Positions 15,609-23,316 of a DNA stretch of 35,311 nt are shown here, piece by piece. The stretch covers positions 1 through 35,311 of the forward strand of contig DATLYY010000031.1 of the NCBI GenBank assembly GCA_035574275.1, written 5' to 3'. The notes beneath the pieces are model-generated. The model ran no database searches, was not told the DNA's origin, and worked only from the letters and a program-made list of their open reading frames with translations. Position 1 is the first letter of the stretch; each line of letters opens with the position of its first letter. The DNA is from Verrucomicrobiia bacterium (GTDB taxonomy: Bacteria; Zixibacteria; MSB-5A5; DSPP01). Position numbers and translations under genes: made by a program.

Positions 15609-15631
15609 GAATTCTGTTTAAGAATTCTGGC
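15605..15631 (+). terminator. Perfect hairpin overlapping the tRNA-Ser 3' end
   Basis: GCCAGAATTCT (15605-15615) pairs perfectly over 11 bp with AGAATTCTGGC (15621-15631), with loop GTTTA. The left arm includes the tRNA discriminator and CCA. There is no T-tract, so it may be a processing or termination signal or part of a recombination site rather than a standard terminator. Confidence 0.45.
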
Positions 15632-15718
15632 CGAGCAATCGAGAATCGAAAATGGCTCCAGCCACGCCGTGTGCGTAGCGCCGTCTTTTCAGGAAAAGTG
15701 ATATATATTAGGTAATTG

Positions 15719-16759
15719 ATGAAAGTGTTTATTTTTGGTGCTGGAGCGTCTTTGGCTTCCCAAAACGATTCGAACAGGATTGGGGAAAGTCAAAAAGCGC
15801 CATTGGTCGATGACCTATTCAAACCACAATACTGGTCTTACGCTGAACAATTAGGTTTTACTGGCGATGATTTTGTTGAATACCACAATGCGGTTGTGTC
15901 CGGCTGTCCTCTTGAACAGTTATTAACAGATAAGTGGCAAGCTATTCTTCAGAAAAAACACAGAATGACAATGGATGCCGAGAGGAAAGATTTTGGAAGA
16001 ATTACATTTTATATTTGGTGGCTTTTGCAGAACGTATCAAGAACTTATAGCTCAGAAAATCTTTATAGGATTTTTTTTAAAAAGTTAAAAGACCGGGATG
16101 AACTCTTTGGGGTGATTAATTTCAACTATGATACCCTTTTAGACCGGGCACTGGAAGAGATTTACGGTAGAACCTTCTTAAGGATTGAGGACTATCTAAG
16201 TAGTTTTCCCTATCTGAAACCTCATGGCTCCGTGAATTGGTTTATTTTGAAGCGCACGAGTGACCCTGCAATACAGCAAGGCGAAGTGGCAATTGATATT
16301 AAGGCGAGAATTAGTGTGGCAAGTAGTCGATTTTTCTTTGACCCCCTTGAAATGGGCAACCCTGAAATGTGGCTCCCGTCTCACTCTGCTCTTAACGACT
16401 TGGATGTCATTGCTTCTTCCCGATTTAAAAACCAATATGCCTATCCCTTGGTTTTGCTTCCGTTGACAAGTAAAATGTATGAGCAATTTGTGGGATTTAA
16501 ACAACAAATAATCGATGCTGCGAAAAGAATTATTGCTGAAGCAACAGAAATCTACCTTGTTGGTTACCGAGCCGCAGATGAAGTAATAAAGGAAATTTTT
16601 GAAACCGTGAAACTTAATACCCCTTTGTATGTTGTAAATCGTGGTGATGAAACTCGTAAGATCGGAAACGATATTTTAACGTGGAAACGCGAACTGAAAA
16701 GTACAAAAGGGTGGGATACTGGTTTTGCGGGTTTTATCGAGGATTACTTCAAAACTTAG
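15719..16759 (+). CDS. SIR2-like domain protein, probable NADase (defence candidate)
   Basis: The protein has 346 residues from ATG 15719. The SIR2-like fold is shown by F-I-F-G-A-G-A-S at the N-terminus (NAD-binding Gly loop, residues 4-11), V-I-N-F-N-Y-D-T-L-L-D-R-A-L (N136, D138) and L-K-P-H-G-S-V-N-W (H169). Asn and His in these motifs are the catalytic pair in SIR2-type NADases of phage-defence systems such as ThsA and DSR. Here the protein stands alone and has no recognisable sensor, helicase or TIR partner beside it. The C-terminal part ends with the run I-Y-L-V-G-Y-R-A-A-D-E, also common in SIR2_2 proteins. The gene is visibly AT-richer than its neighbours and sits behind tRNA-Ser, suggesting acquisition. 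A deacetylase role is less likely. Confidence 0.8.
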   Translation: MKVFIFGAGASLASQNDSNRIGESQKAPLVDDLFKPQYWSYAEQLGFTGDDFVEYHNAVVSGCPLEQLLTDKWQAILQKKHRMTMDAERKDFGRITFYIWWLLQNVSRTYSSENLYRIFFKKLKDRDELFGVINFNYDTLLDRALEEIYGRTFLRIEDYLSSFPYLKPHGSVNWFILKRTSDPAIQQGEVAIDIKARISVASSRFFFDPLEMGNPEMWLPSHSALNDLDVIASSRFKNQYAYPLVLLPLTSKMYEQFVGFKQQIIDAAKRIIAEATEIYLVGYRAADEVIKEIFETVKLNTPLYVVNRGDETRKIGNDILTWKRELKSTKGWDTGFAGFIEDYFKT

Positions 16760-16776
16760 AGGGTGAAGCGGAAAAA

Positions 16777-18603
16777 TCAGGATTTGCTGTCTTTGTTCTT
16801 CTTGACCCACTCCTTGACCATCTGTTCAAGGATATTCAAAGGCACCGGGCCGCTGCCCAAAACCAAGTCGTGAAAGGCGCGGATGTCGAATTTCTCCCCC
16901 AAATCCTTCTGCGCCATTCCCCGCAATTCCGAAATTTTTAACTGCCCGATTTTGTAGGCCAGGGCCTGCCCGGGCCAAACGATGTAACGATCCACTTCCA
17001 CGGTAATGTCGTGTTCGGCCTTGCCGATGTTCTGCGTAAAATAATCAATGGCCTGCTGGCGGCTCCAGCCCTTCCAGTGCATCCCCACGTCCACCACCAA
17101 GCGGATGGCGCGCCACATTTCATAGGTCAACTGCCCAAATTTGGAGTAAGGGTCTTCGTAAAACCCCATATCGTATCCCAAACCCTCGGAATAAAGCCCC
17201 CATCCTTCGCCGTACGCCGTGTACCAGCCCCAGCGGCGGAATTCCGGCAGCTCCTCCAGCTCCTGGGCAATGGCGGTCTGCAAATGATGCCCCGGCACCG
17301 CCTCGTGCAAACTCAAGGCCTCCATCTCCCATTTGGGCCGGGATTTCAAATCATAGGTGTTGGCAAAATAGTAGCCGGGACGGCCCGCTTTGAGCGAACC
17401 CGGTTCGTAATAGGCGGTCGTCTGCGATTTTTCGGCATAGGCCGGTACCGGTTTGATGCCATACGGCAGCCGGGGCAAATGGCCGAAAAGCTTGATCAGT
17501 TCCGGGTCGGCCCTTTTGCAAATATCCCGGTAGGCTTTTAGCAAATCCTCCGGTTTGGTAAAGAAAAACTGCGGGTCCTTGCGCAAAAACTGGGAAAAGG
17601 CGGCAAAATCTCCTTTAAAGCCAGTCTCTTTGATAACCTTTTCCATCTCGGCGCGAATGCGCTTTACTTCGCTTTCCCCGACATTGAAAATCTCATCCGG
17701 CGTCATCGCCGTGGTGGTGTACGACTTGACCAGATAAGCATACCACTTTTTTCCGTTGGGAAGCTCCGACAAGCCGATGCCGGCTCGACAGCCGGGGATG
17801 TAGGTTTTTTCGAGATAATTCGCCAGCTCTTCAAAAGCCGGCACGATTTCACGGCTGTAAATCGAATGCGCCTCTTTGCGGAGTTTTTCCTGTTCGGCTG
17901 CCGGTATCGTACTGGGAAATTCCTTGAAGGCGACCAAAACCGGCGCTTCGGCCGGGTTTTTCACGATTTGATTCCGCACCTGCTGGGGAACATCCCGCAG
18001 AGTAACCTGCGGCGGGGTGACCCCTTCCTTCAAACCCTTTTCCAAAAGCGTTCGCACCTGGGCGACCAATGCAGGAACCGCTTTTAACCGGGACAGAATA
18101 TCCCGGTAATCCTTGACCGAATTGGCGGAACTGATGGTCAAAAGTTGGGCGATATCCTGCTGAACCCCGCCCATCTGGGAGATGGGCATCAGTTCGGAGG
18201 GGAACTCCGCCCCTTCGATATCCAAAACGATTCTATCCTTGAAAAGGTCGTAATTAAGCTGGTCGGTTTGGGAAAGTTTCTCTTTGGCGATGGAGTTGAC
18301 CGCCTCCATAATCGAAAGATTTTCCCGCTTGCGCCGCTCGATGGCGGCCAGCGACCGGTCGCCCCAGCGGTCGTTCAGCCCCGGATAGCCGATGTAGGTG
18401 GCCCATTCCGGGTTTTCCTCCATATTGTATTTCCAATACTCGTCAAAAAGCTGTTTCAAACGCGCCGAGTCGGCGGTTTTGCCTTTGGACTGAATGATTT
18501 CGGCCAGCTTTTTTTGGAAAGCGCTCATTTCAGTTTGCGCGGAAACCGGTGCGGGCAGCGCCATAAGAGAGCCCAATAATACAAATCCGAGAAGTTTTAT
18601 CAA
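16777..18603 (-). CDS. Exported DUF885-family metallopeptidase-like protein
   Basis: The protein has 608 residues with a signal peptide (hydrophobic 2-20, cleavage near VSAQ). The rest matches the DUF885 family, which is helical and resembles gluzincin peptidases. The zinc-type motif L-H-E-A-V-P-G-H-H-L occurs at about 432-441 (H433, E434, H439 or H440). Y-G-E-G-W-G-L-Y-S-E downstream supplies further likely metal or catalytic glutamates. N-terminal E-Y-W-K-Y-N-M-E-E-N-P-E-W-A-T-Y-I-G is also characteristic of the family. The length is normal. It converges with the SIR2-like gene (17 bp gap) and diverges from msrBA. A good promoter lies upstream at 18628-18656. Substrates are unknown; a periplasmic peptidase role is inferred from the motif. 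Confidence 0.85.
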   Translation of the reverse strand: MIKLLGFVLLGSLMALPAPVSAQTEMSAFQKKLAEIIQSKGKTADSARLKQLFDEYWKYNMEENPEWATYIGYPGLNDRWGDRSLAAIERRKRENLSIMEAVNSIAKEKLSQTDQLNYDLFKDRIVLDIEGAEFPSELMPISQMGGVQQDIAQLLTISSANSVKDYRDILSRLKAVPALVAQVRTLLEKGLKEGVTPPQVTLRDVPQQVRNQIVKNPAEAPVLVAFKEFPSTIPAAEQEKLRKEAHSIYSREIVPAFEELANYLEKTYIPGCRAGIGLSELPNGKKWYAYLVKSYTTTAMTPDEIFNVGESEVKRIRAEMEKVIKETGFKGDFAAFSQFLRKDPQFFFTKPEDLLKAYRDICKRADPELIKLFGHLPRLPYGIKPVPAYAEKSQTTAYYEPGSLKAGRPGYYFANTYDLKSRPKWEMEALSLHEAVPGHHLQTAIAQELEELPEFRRWGWYTAYGEGWGLYSEGLGYDMGFYEDPYSKFGQLTYEMWRAIRLVVDVGMHWKGWSRQQAIDYFTQNIGKAEHDITVEVDRYIVWPGQALAYKIGQLKISELRGMAQKDLGEKFDIRAFHDLVLGSGPVPLNILEQMVKEWVKKNKDSKS

Positions 18604-18627
18604 TGGCCATTTCCTCCCAACCGGGCC

Positions 18628-18656
18628 ATTTTACGATTATCCATCCGCTCTGTCAA
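18628..18656 (-). promoter_or_regulatory. Sigma-70-type promoter of the DUF885 gene
   Basis: On the minus strand there is a perfect -35 TTGACA (18656-18651), a 17-nt spacer and -10 TAAAAT (18633-18628). It lies 25 bp before the start codon, so the leader would be short. Confidence 0.6.
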
Positions 18657-18803
18657 TTGGAAAAAAGGAAGGAACAAAACCCGAATCCGTCCTGTTTGGG
18701 ATATTGCAAACCGGAATTTCAGCAGCGTTAAGAACGAAAAGTGGAACAAAAAATTCTCAAAAAACCCGGAACAAGCGGGGCTTTGGTGAAGGTTATTGCC
18801 GGT

Positions 18804-19772
18804 ATGAAAACATCCATTATACTTATGGGGCTGACGGCGGTTTTACTGGGGGTGTTCGGGCTGGTTTTATCGAAAGGTAAGAAGGAGGAAACCAAGAACG
18901 TGACTTACAATAAGTTGACCCCGGAAGAGGAGCGGGTAATCGTCCACAAAGGAACGGAAATGCCCTTCACCGGGGAGTATCTCAACAACAAAGCGAGCGG
19001 AACCTACACCTGCCGGCGGTGCGGGGCGGAGCTCTATCGCTCGGAGGACAAATTCGACTCACACTGCGGCTGGCCAAGCTTTGACGACGAAATCCCCGGC
19101 GCGGTCAAGCGAATTCCCGACCCGGACGGAATGCGCACGGAAATCATCTGCGTAAACTGCGGCGGACATCTGGGGCACGTTTTCACCGGGGAGGGGTTTA
19201 CCGACAAGGATACGCGCCACTGTGTCAATTCGATTTCCTTGAAGTTCGTACCGGCGGGTTCGTCCAAAACAGAGGGGAAAACAAAAATGCAGACACAAAA
19301 GGCCTATTTTGCGGGGGGATGTTTTTGGGGAACGGAATATTACTTGAAGCAGGCCAAGGGTGTAATTGATGTTAAAGTCGGCTATATGGGTGGGAACAAG
19401 AAAAATCCCACCTACAAGGAGGTTTGCAACGGCAACACCGGGCATATCGAGACCAACGAGGTGACCTTCGACCCCTCCAAAACCAGCTATGAAGAAGTGG
19501 CCAAGCTCTTTTTTGAAATCCACGATCCGACGCAGGTGAACCGCCAAGGGCCGGATGTCGGCGAGCAGTACAAATCGGTGGTTTTCTATGTGGATGAAGA
19601 GCAGAAAAAGACGACTGAAAAACTTGTTGGCTTGCTGAAAACCAAGGGATTCAAGGTGGCGACCGAATTGCGCCCGGCCAAGGAGTTCTGGCCGGCGGAG
19701 GATTACCATCAGGACTACTACGCGAAAACCGGTAAGGAACCGTACTGTCACCGCCCGGTTAAGCGGTTTTGA
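18804..19772 (+). CDS. msrBA: Membrane-anchored bifunctional methionine sulfoxide reductase MsrB-MsrA
   Basis: The start ATG 18804 gives 322 residues with an N-terminal membrane anchor (about 3-23). The MsrB domain comes first (about 35-155). It has zinc-type C-R-R-C and C-V-N-C pairs, H-C-G-W-P-S-F and the catalytic Cys in R-H-C-V-N-S. The MsrA domain follows (about 165-320), with catalytic Cys in G-G-C-F-W-G-T-E-Y-Y and family motifs G-Y-M-G-G and E-D-Y-H-Q-D-Y. Together they reduce both R and S diastereomers of methionine sulfoxide, repairing oxidised proteins. The anchor places the enzyme outside the cytoplasm, where it would need thiol reductant from a partner. An in-frame GTG at 18741 would extend the cytoplasmic side. 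The MsrB-MsrA order is the reverse of the more common fusion. Confidence 0.92.
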   Translation: MKTSIILMGLTAVLLGVFGLVLSKGKKEETKNVTYNKLTPEEERVIVHKGTEMPFTGEYLNNKASGTYTCRRCGAELYRSEDKFDSHCGWPSFDDEIPGAVKRIPDPDGMRTEIICVNCGGHLGHVFTGEGFTDKDTRHCVNSISLKFVPAGSSKTEGKTKMQTQKAYFAGGCFWGTEYYLKQAKGVIDVKVGYMGGNKKNPTYKEVCNGNTGHIETNEVTFDPSKTSYEEVAKLFFEIHDPTQVNRQGPDVGEQYKSVVFYVDEEQKKTTEKLVGLLKTKGFKVATELRPAKEFWPAEDYHQDYYAKTGKEPYCHRPVKRF

Positions 19773-19793
19773 TTCTCTCTTCAACCGGTAGCT

Positions 19794-19847
19794 CCCCAGT
19801 CTCTGCCGGGGGGTATTTTCCGGGAGCAGGGGCTCTGGGGCTTTTCC
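19794..19847 (+). terminator. Possible terminator after msrBA
   Basis: An imperfect branched stem, CCCCAG (19794-19799) with CTGGGG (19835-19840) and inner CTGC/GCAG and CCGG/CCGG pairings, is followed by CTTTTCC. The T-run is short, so this call is tentative. Confidence 0.35.
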
Positions 19848-19884
19848 AAGGAGATGCCCTGCTTGCTTCATTACTTTGACCCGC

Positions 19885-19912
19885 TTGACAACTTTCGTTG
19901 CCGCTTTAATTT
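19885..19912 (+). promoter_or_regulatory. Sigma-70-type promoter of the cupin gene
   Basis: A perfect -35 TTGACA (19885-19890) is followed after 16 nt by TAATTT (19907-19912), 35 bp before the cupin start codon. Confidence 0.5.
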
Positions 19913-19947
19913 TTATGCCCGAAAACCATGAACCAAAGGAGGTTAAA

Positions 19948-20457
19948 ATGAAACGATTGGCTGTTCTTACAATTGTTCTGGTGCTCGCGGCTCTTGCTTG
20001 GGCTTGGGCCGATGAGCAGAAGCAAATGGGGATGGCTTCCGGACAGAAGCCCGACCACATTATGCTGATTGAACCGGAGTTAAAATGGGTTGATGCTCCG
20101 CCGGCTTTGCCTTCGGGCGCCAAATTGGCCGTTTTGGAAGGGGACCCGGCCCAAGCGGGGCCGTTTACCATGCGGATTAAGGTGCCAGCCAATTACAAAG
20201 TTGCGCCGCACTGGCACCCGGCCGATGAGCATGTCACCGTCATTTCCGGTGGCTTCTATATGGGTTTGGGGGACAAGTTCGACGAAAAGGTGATGAAAGA
20301 GCTCACGCCGGGCGGCTTTGCCGTGATGGCCACCGGCACGCGGCATTTTGCGATGACTAAAAAAGAAACCGTGGTGCAGGTGCATGGCATTGGGCCCTGG
20401 GGCATCAACTACGTCAACCCGGCGGATGACCCCCGCCAGGCCAAGGTATCGAAGTAA
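19948..20457 (+). CDS. Secreted cupin-domain protein
   Basis: The start ATG 19948 is decided by AAAGGAGG just upstream and yields a signal peptide (K-R, hydrophobic to about residue 20, cleavage near AWA-D). The 169-residue protein has a single cupin barrel with metal-ligand motif A-P-H-W-H-P-A-D-E-H-V-T-V-I-S-G-G and, later, G-T-R-H-F-A, supplying the usual His/Glu/His set. This resembles the ChrR-like or DUF4437 type, often annotated as cupin domain-containing protein. The function is unknown; exported cupins of this kind may be dioxygenases, isomerases or ligand-binding proteins. It stands as a single gene between its own promoter and a strong terminator. Confidence 0.85.
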   Translation: MKRLAVLTIVLVLAALAWAWADEQKQMGMASGQKPDHIMLIEPELKWVDAPPALPSGAKLAVLEGDPAQAGPFTMRIKVPANYKVAPHWHPADEHVTVISGGFYMGLGDKFDEKVMKELTPGGFAVMATGTRHFAMTKKETVVQVHGIGPWGINYVNPADDPRQAKVSK

Positions 20458-20474
20458 TTTTTCCTTAAGCGTCG

Positions 20475-20504
20475 AAAGAGGCCGGTCACCCGGCCTCTTT
20501 TTTT
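20475..20504 (+). terminator. Intrinsic terminator after the cupin gene
   Basis: AAAGAGGCCGG (20475-20485) pairs perfectly over 11 bp with CCGGCCTCTTT (20490-20500), with a 4-nt loop, and continues into a T-run to 20504. Confidence 0.9.
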
Positions 20505-20556
20505 GCTGGCGGGAGCGGCGCAGATTGGTATATTTTCTGCCGAAAGTATAAAAAGA

Positions 20557-22449
20557 ATGGCTGAACTGTTAGTCGGACACATTGTCGGAAAATACCGCAT
20601 CGAGGAGAAGTTAGGCGAGGGCGGCATGGGGGCGGTCTATAAAGCGACCGACTTGACCCTTGACCGGCCAGTGGCCTTAAAGGTGCTTTTGGCGGAAATC
20701 ACGGAAGACCAAAAGCTGCGTGACCGGCTACGGCAGGAAGCGCGGGCTCTGGCCCGTTTCAACCACCCCAACATTGCCATCCTCTATGAATTCGACGAGG
20801 TGAACAACTTTCTGGCGATGGAGTTCATCCAGGGGCGGACCGTCGACCAGATGCTGGCAGCGGAGGGGGCGCTCAAGACCGAAAAGATTGTGGAGATTAT
20901 GAAGCAGGTTCTGCCGGCGCTTTCAATGGCCCACCAGGCGGGAATCATCCACCGGGATATCAAGCCCTCAAACATCATGGTCACCAACCAGGGACTGGTC
21001 AAAATCATGGACTTCGGCATCGCCAAGGTCTCCGGCTCCGGCGCCCAGACTTTGGCCACCACCAGCCGGATTGTCGGCAGCTATCTCTATATCTCCCCGG
21101 AGCAGATTGAGCACAAGCCGGTGGATGCCCGCACAGACATCTACTCGCTTGGGGCGACCTTGTACGAGATGGCCACCAACCACGTCCCTTTCGAAACGGA
21201 AAATCATTTTCTTCTGATGAAGGCGCACATTGAAGAGCCGCCGCCGCCCCCCTCCGACAAAAATCCGGAGGTCAGTTCCAGCCTGGAGCTCATCATCCTG
21301 CGGGCTTTGGAGAAAAATCCGGACGACCGCTTCCAATCGGCGGAGGAGATGCTGATTGCCCTCCAAGCGATGCCGCGGGAAAAAGTGAAGAAAAGGAAAG
21401 TTCCCAAGCCGAAAAAAGAGGGGGAGGAATCGCCCGCCCGCAAGTTTTTTGAGTTCAGTTTCAAGCGGGCGGCCGCGGCCGTTGCCGCGGTTTTGATCCT
21501 CGGTTCCATCGGGATCTTCGTGGCCTTGAAGATTGCCTCCCGTCCGGAAAACGACCAAAAATTCCGGGTGGTTCTTCCACCTGCGACTTTGATTCTGGAA
21601 AACTTTCCGGAAGGGGGAATTTTAAAAGTGGATGGCAAAAAAACGGATTATTCGCCGGAAGGAATTTCGTTGGCCGAGGGGAAATATCAGCTTGCCATCG
21701 AAAAAGAGGGGCAGGTCGTCTGGAAGGAAGGGGTGCAAATCGCTTCCGGGAAGAATCAGAAATTGGATGTTTCGGCCACCGGCGGGGCGCAGGCCGCCCC
21801 CTTGGCGGACCAGCCGGGAAGTTTTGCCTTGAACACGGAGCCGTCGGCGGCGCAGGTTTTTCTGGACGGCCAGCCGGTGGCCGTGGACAAGGCAGTCTCC
21901 GTTCCGCCCGGCCGGCATGAACTTCGCCTTTCCGCCAAGGAATACCGGGATACCACCATCCTGTTTGAACTGGCTCCCGGGGAGAGCAAAAACTTCGGAA
22001 ATGTGCGGCTGCCGGGGTTGGCCCAATGGATTACCTTAAAAGGGGTGCCAAAGGGGGCGCGGATTTTGTTGAACGATGTGCAGGTGGCAAACAGCGGCCA
22101 AAAGCTGGAGGTAGTTTCCGGCACCCACACGGTTTCCGTGCAGGTTCCCAACCGGACCGGATTCGTCCAGACCGTGCAGGTTCCCGCCGGCAAGCCGGTC
22201 ACGGTCACTTATACGCTGCCAAAAGGGGAATTAAGCCTGCGCGCCGTGCCCAAGGCCTCGTTTTTCATCGACGGCCGCCCGGCCGGAAGGGAAGGGCCGG
22301 CCTTCGACACCACTTTGGAATCCGGTTCCTACAAAATCAGCTTAAAGCACCCCGGTTTCGGCAAAGAACCGCTGGCCTTCGACACCACGGTTTTCATCGG
22401 GGACGGCAGTTCGGCCACCGTGCGGCACATTTTCCGGCCGAAAAAGTAA
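20557..22449 (+). CDS. Membrane Ser/Thr protein kinase with PEGA repeats
   Basis: The start ATG 20557 gives 630 residues. The N-terminal kinase domain (about 10-272) has every key element: G-E-G-G-M-G loop (20-25), V-A-L-K (K42), H-R-D-I-K-P-S-N (D134) and D-F-G (152-154). The S-P-E-Q activation segment end and D-I-Y-S-L-G are also present. A basic linker and one membrane helix (about 304-326) follow. The outside part (about 340-630) has several PEGA-type beta repeats (for example P-S-A-A-Q-V-F-L-D-G-Q and P-K-A-S-F-F-I-D-G-R). This is a bacterial Hanks-type kinase of the Pkn class, which senses envelope signals and phosphorylates cytoplasmic targets. No phosphatase or cognate substrate gene is adjacent. 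The ribosome site is weak. Confidence 0.95.
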   Translation: MAELLVGHIVGKYRIEEKLGEGGMGAVYKATDLTLDRPVALKVLLAEITEDQKLRDRLRQEARALARFNHPNIAILYEFDEVNNFLAMEFIQGRTVDQMLAAEGALKTEKIVEIMKQVLPALSMAHQAGIIHRDIKPSNIMVTNQGLVKIMDFGIAKVSGSGAQTLATTSRIVGSYLYISPEQIEHKPVDARTDIYSLGATLYEMATNHVPFETENHFLLMKAHIEEPPPPPSDKNPEVSSSLELIILRALEKNPDDRFQSAEEMLIALQAMPREKVKKRKVPKPKKEGEESPARKFFEFSFKRAAAAVAAVLILGSIGIFVALKIASRPENDQKFRVVLPPATLILENFPEGGILKVDGKKTDYSPEGISLAEGKYQLAIEKEGQVVWKEGVQIASGKNQKLDVSATGGAQAAPLADQPGSFALNTEPSAAQVFLDGQPVAVDKAVSVPPGRHELRLSAKEYRDTTILFELAPGESKNFGNVRLPGLAQWITLKGVPKGARILLNDVQVANSGQKLEVVSGTHTVSVQVPNRTGFVQTVQVPAGKPVTVTYTLPKGELSLRAVPKASFFIDGRPAGREGPAFDTTLESGSYKISLKHPGFGKEPLAFDTTVFIGDGSSATVRHIFRPKK

Positions 22450-22451
22450 AA

Positions 22452-23315
22452 TTAGTACTCGGCCCGCTTCAACTCGGCCAAGCCCATGCCAATCGAGAGG
22501 TCGATGGTGAGCCGGTTTTTGGCCCGGGTGTAGTTGGAACTCTCCCAAACGCCGTCGGAAACCTCGTCCAAATCAGGATCGAAATCGACCGAGGAAAAAG
22601 CCCCGTCCTTGTGCACCCGCACCCCCAGCTCCGGCGGGAAGCGGATTTCAATCGAGCCCAGCCCCACGGATATTTCGGCGTACCGGTCCCCTTCAAAGTC
22701 GCCGGAAAAATCGAGGGTGAAATCCCCCACCCCGCCGTCGAAATCGAGCCGTTGAAAACGGGCGTTTCCCAATCCAAAAATGACCAGCTCGGAGGCGCCC
22801 GCGTTGATTTCCAGCCTTTTCATTTCAACCGGATTGGGGGTGTTGAAAGCCACCTTGCAATCCCCGGCCCCCAAATCGAGGCTCAACTCTTCAACGGGAA
22901 GGTCGGAAAAGTCCAATGTCGCTTCGCAGGCGCCGATGTTGATTTCAAAGACGTGGGTCACTTCCGTGGAAAACCGGACATCCCATTCGTTGCGGGCGTC
23001 CCGGTCGGAAAAGAGTTTTTTAATCGAGTGGGTTTCCAAATCGAGCCGCCCGACCGTGCGGCTTGCTGAGTAGCGGACTTCCGGTTCAATCCTTCCTGGA
23101 CGGAAGGTGAAGCGGCCTTCGAAAAGGCTGGCGGAACTGCGGGTTGATTTCAGCTCCAGCTCCCCCGCGCCGAAATCGAGGGTTGTCTCCAGCGTTTTTT
23201 CGTTTTTAAGCGGGATGGTTTTTTCCTCGGTGACCGTGCGGCCGGCCCGGGCATTTTGCGCAAGCAGGGCCAAAGTCAGAAGTCCGGACACCGATAAAGC
23301 ACGCGAGATTTTCAT
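22452..23315 (-). CDS. Exported protein with toastrack-like (LiaF/DUF2154-type) beta repeats
   Basis: The protein has 287 residues with a signal peptide (M-K-I-S-R-A, hydrophobic to about 20, cleavage near ARA-G). The rest is a regular beta repeat with recurring G-A-G-E/D patterns: L-D-F-G-A-G-E-L-E-L, I-N-I-G-A-C-E-A-T-L, L-D-L-G-A-G-D-C-K-V, I-N-A-G-A-S-E-L-V-I and F-D-G-G-V-G-D-F-T-L. These are typical of LiaF-like toastrack domains. The family binds ligands or partners at envelope-stress regulators. It is the last gene of the sigma factor operon, and its start abuts the membrane protein gene (1 bp apart). It may act as an envelope sensor or structural protein, which is an inference from context. 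Confidence 0.8.
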   Translation of the reverse strand: MKISRALSVSGLLTLALLAQNARAGRTVTEEKTIPLKNEKTLETTLDFGAGELELKSTRSSASLFEGRFTFRPGRIEPEVRYSASRTVGRLDLETHSIKKLFSDRDARNEWDVRFSTEVTHVFEINIGACEATLDFSDLPVEELSLDLGAGDCKVAFNTPNPVEMKRLEINAGASELVIFGLGNARFQRLDFDGGVGDFTLDFSGDFEGDRYAEISVGLGSIEIRFPPELGVRVHKDGAFSSVDFDPDLDEVSDGVWESSNYTRAKNRLTIDLSIGMGLAELKRAEY

Positions 23316-23316
23316 A

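Noticed and set aside
19059-20192. Long leftward ORF opposite msrBA and the cupin gene
   Set aside because: It overlaps two genes with clear catalytic or metal-binding motifs, has low-complexity composition and no recognised domain.
22026-23069. Long rightward ORF across the kinase end and toastrack gene
   Set aside because: It overlaps well-supported genes on both strands and is a by-product of high GC content.
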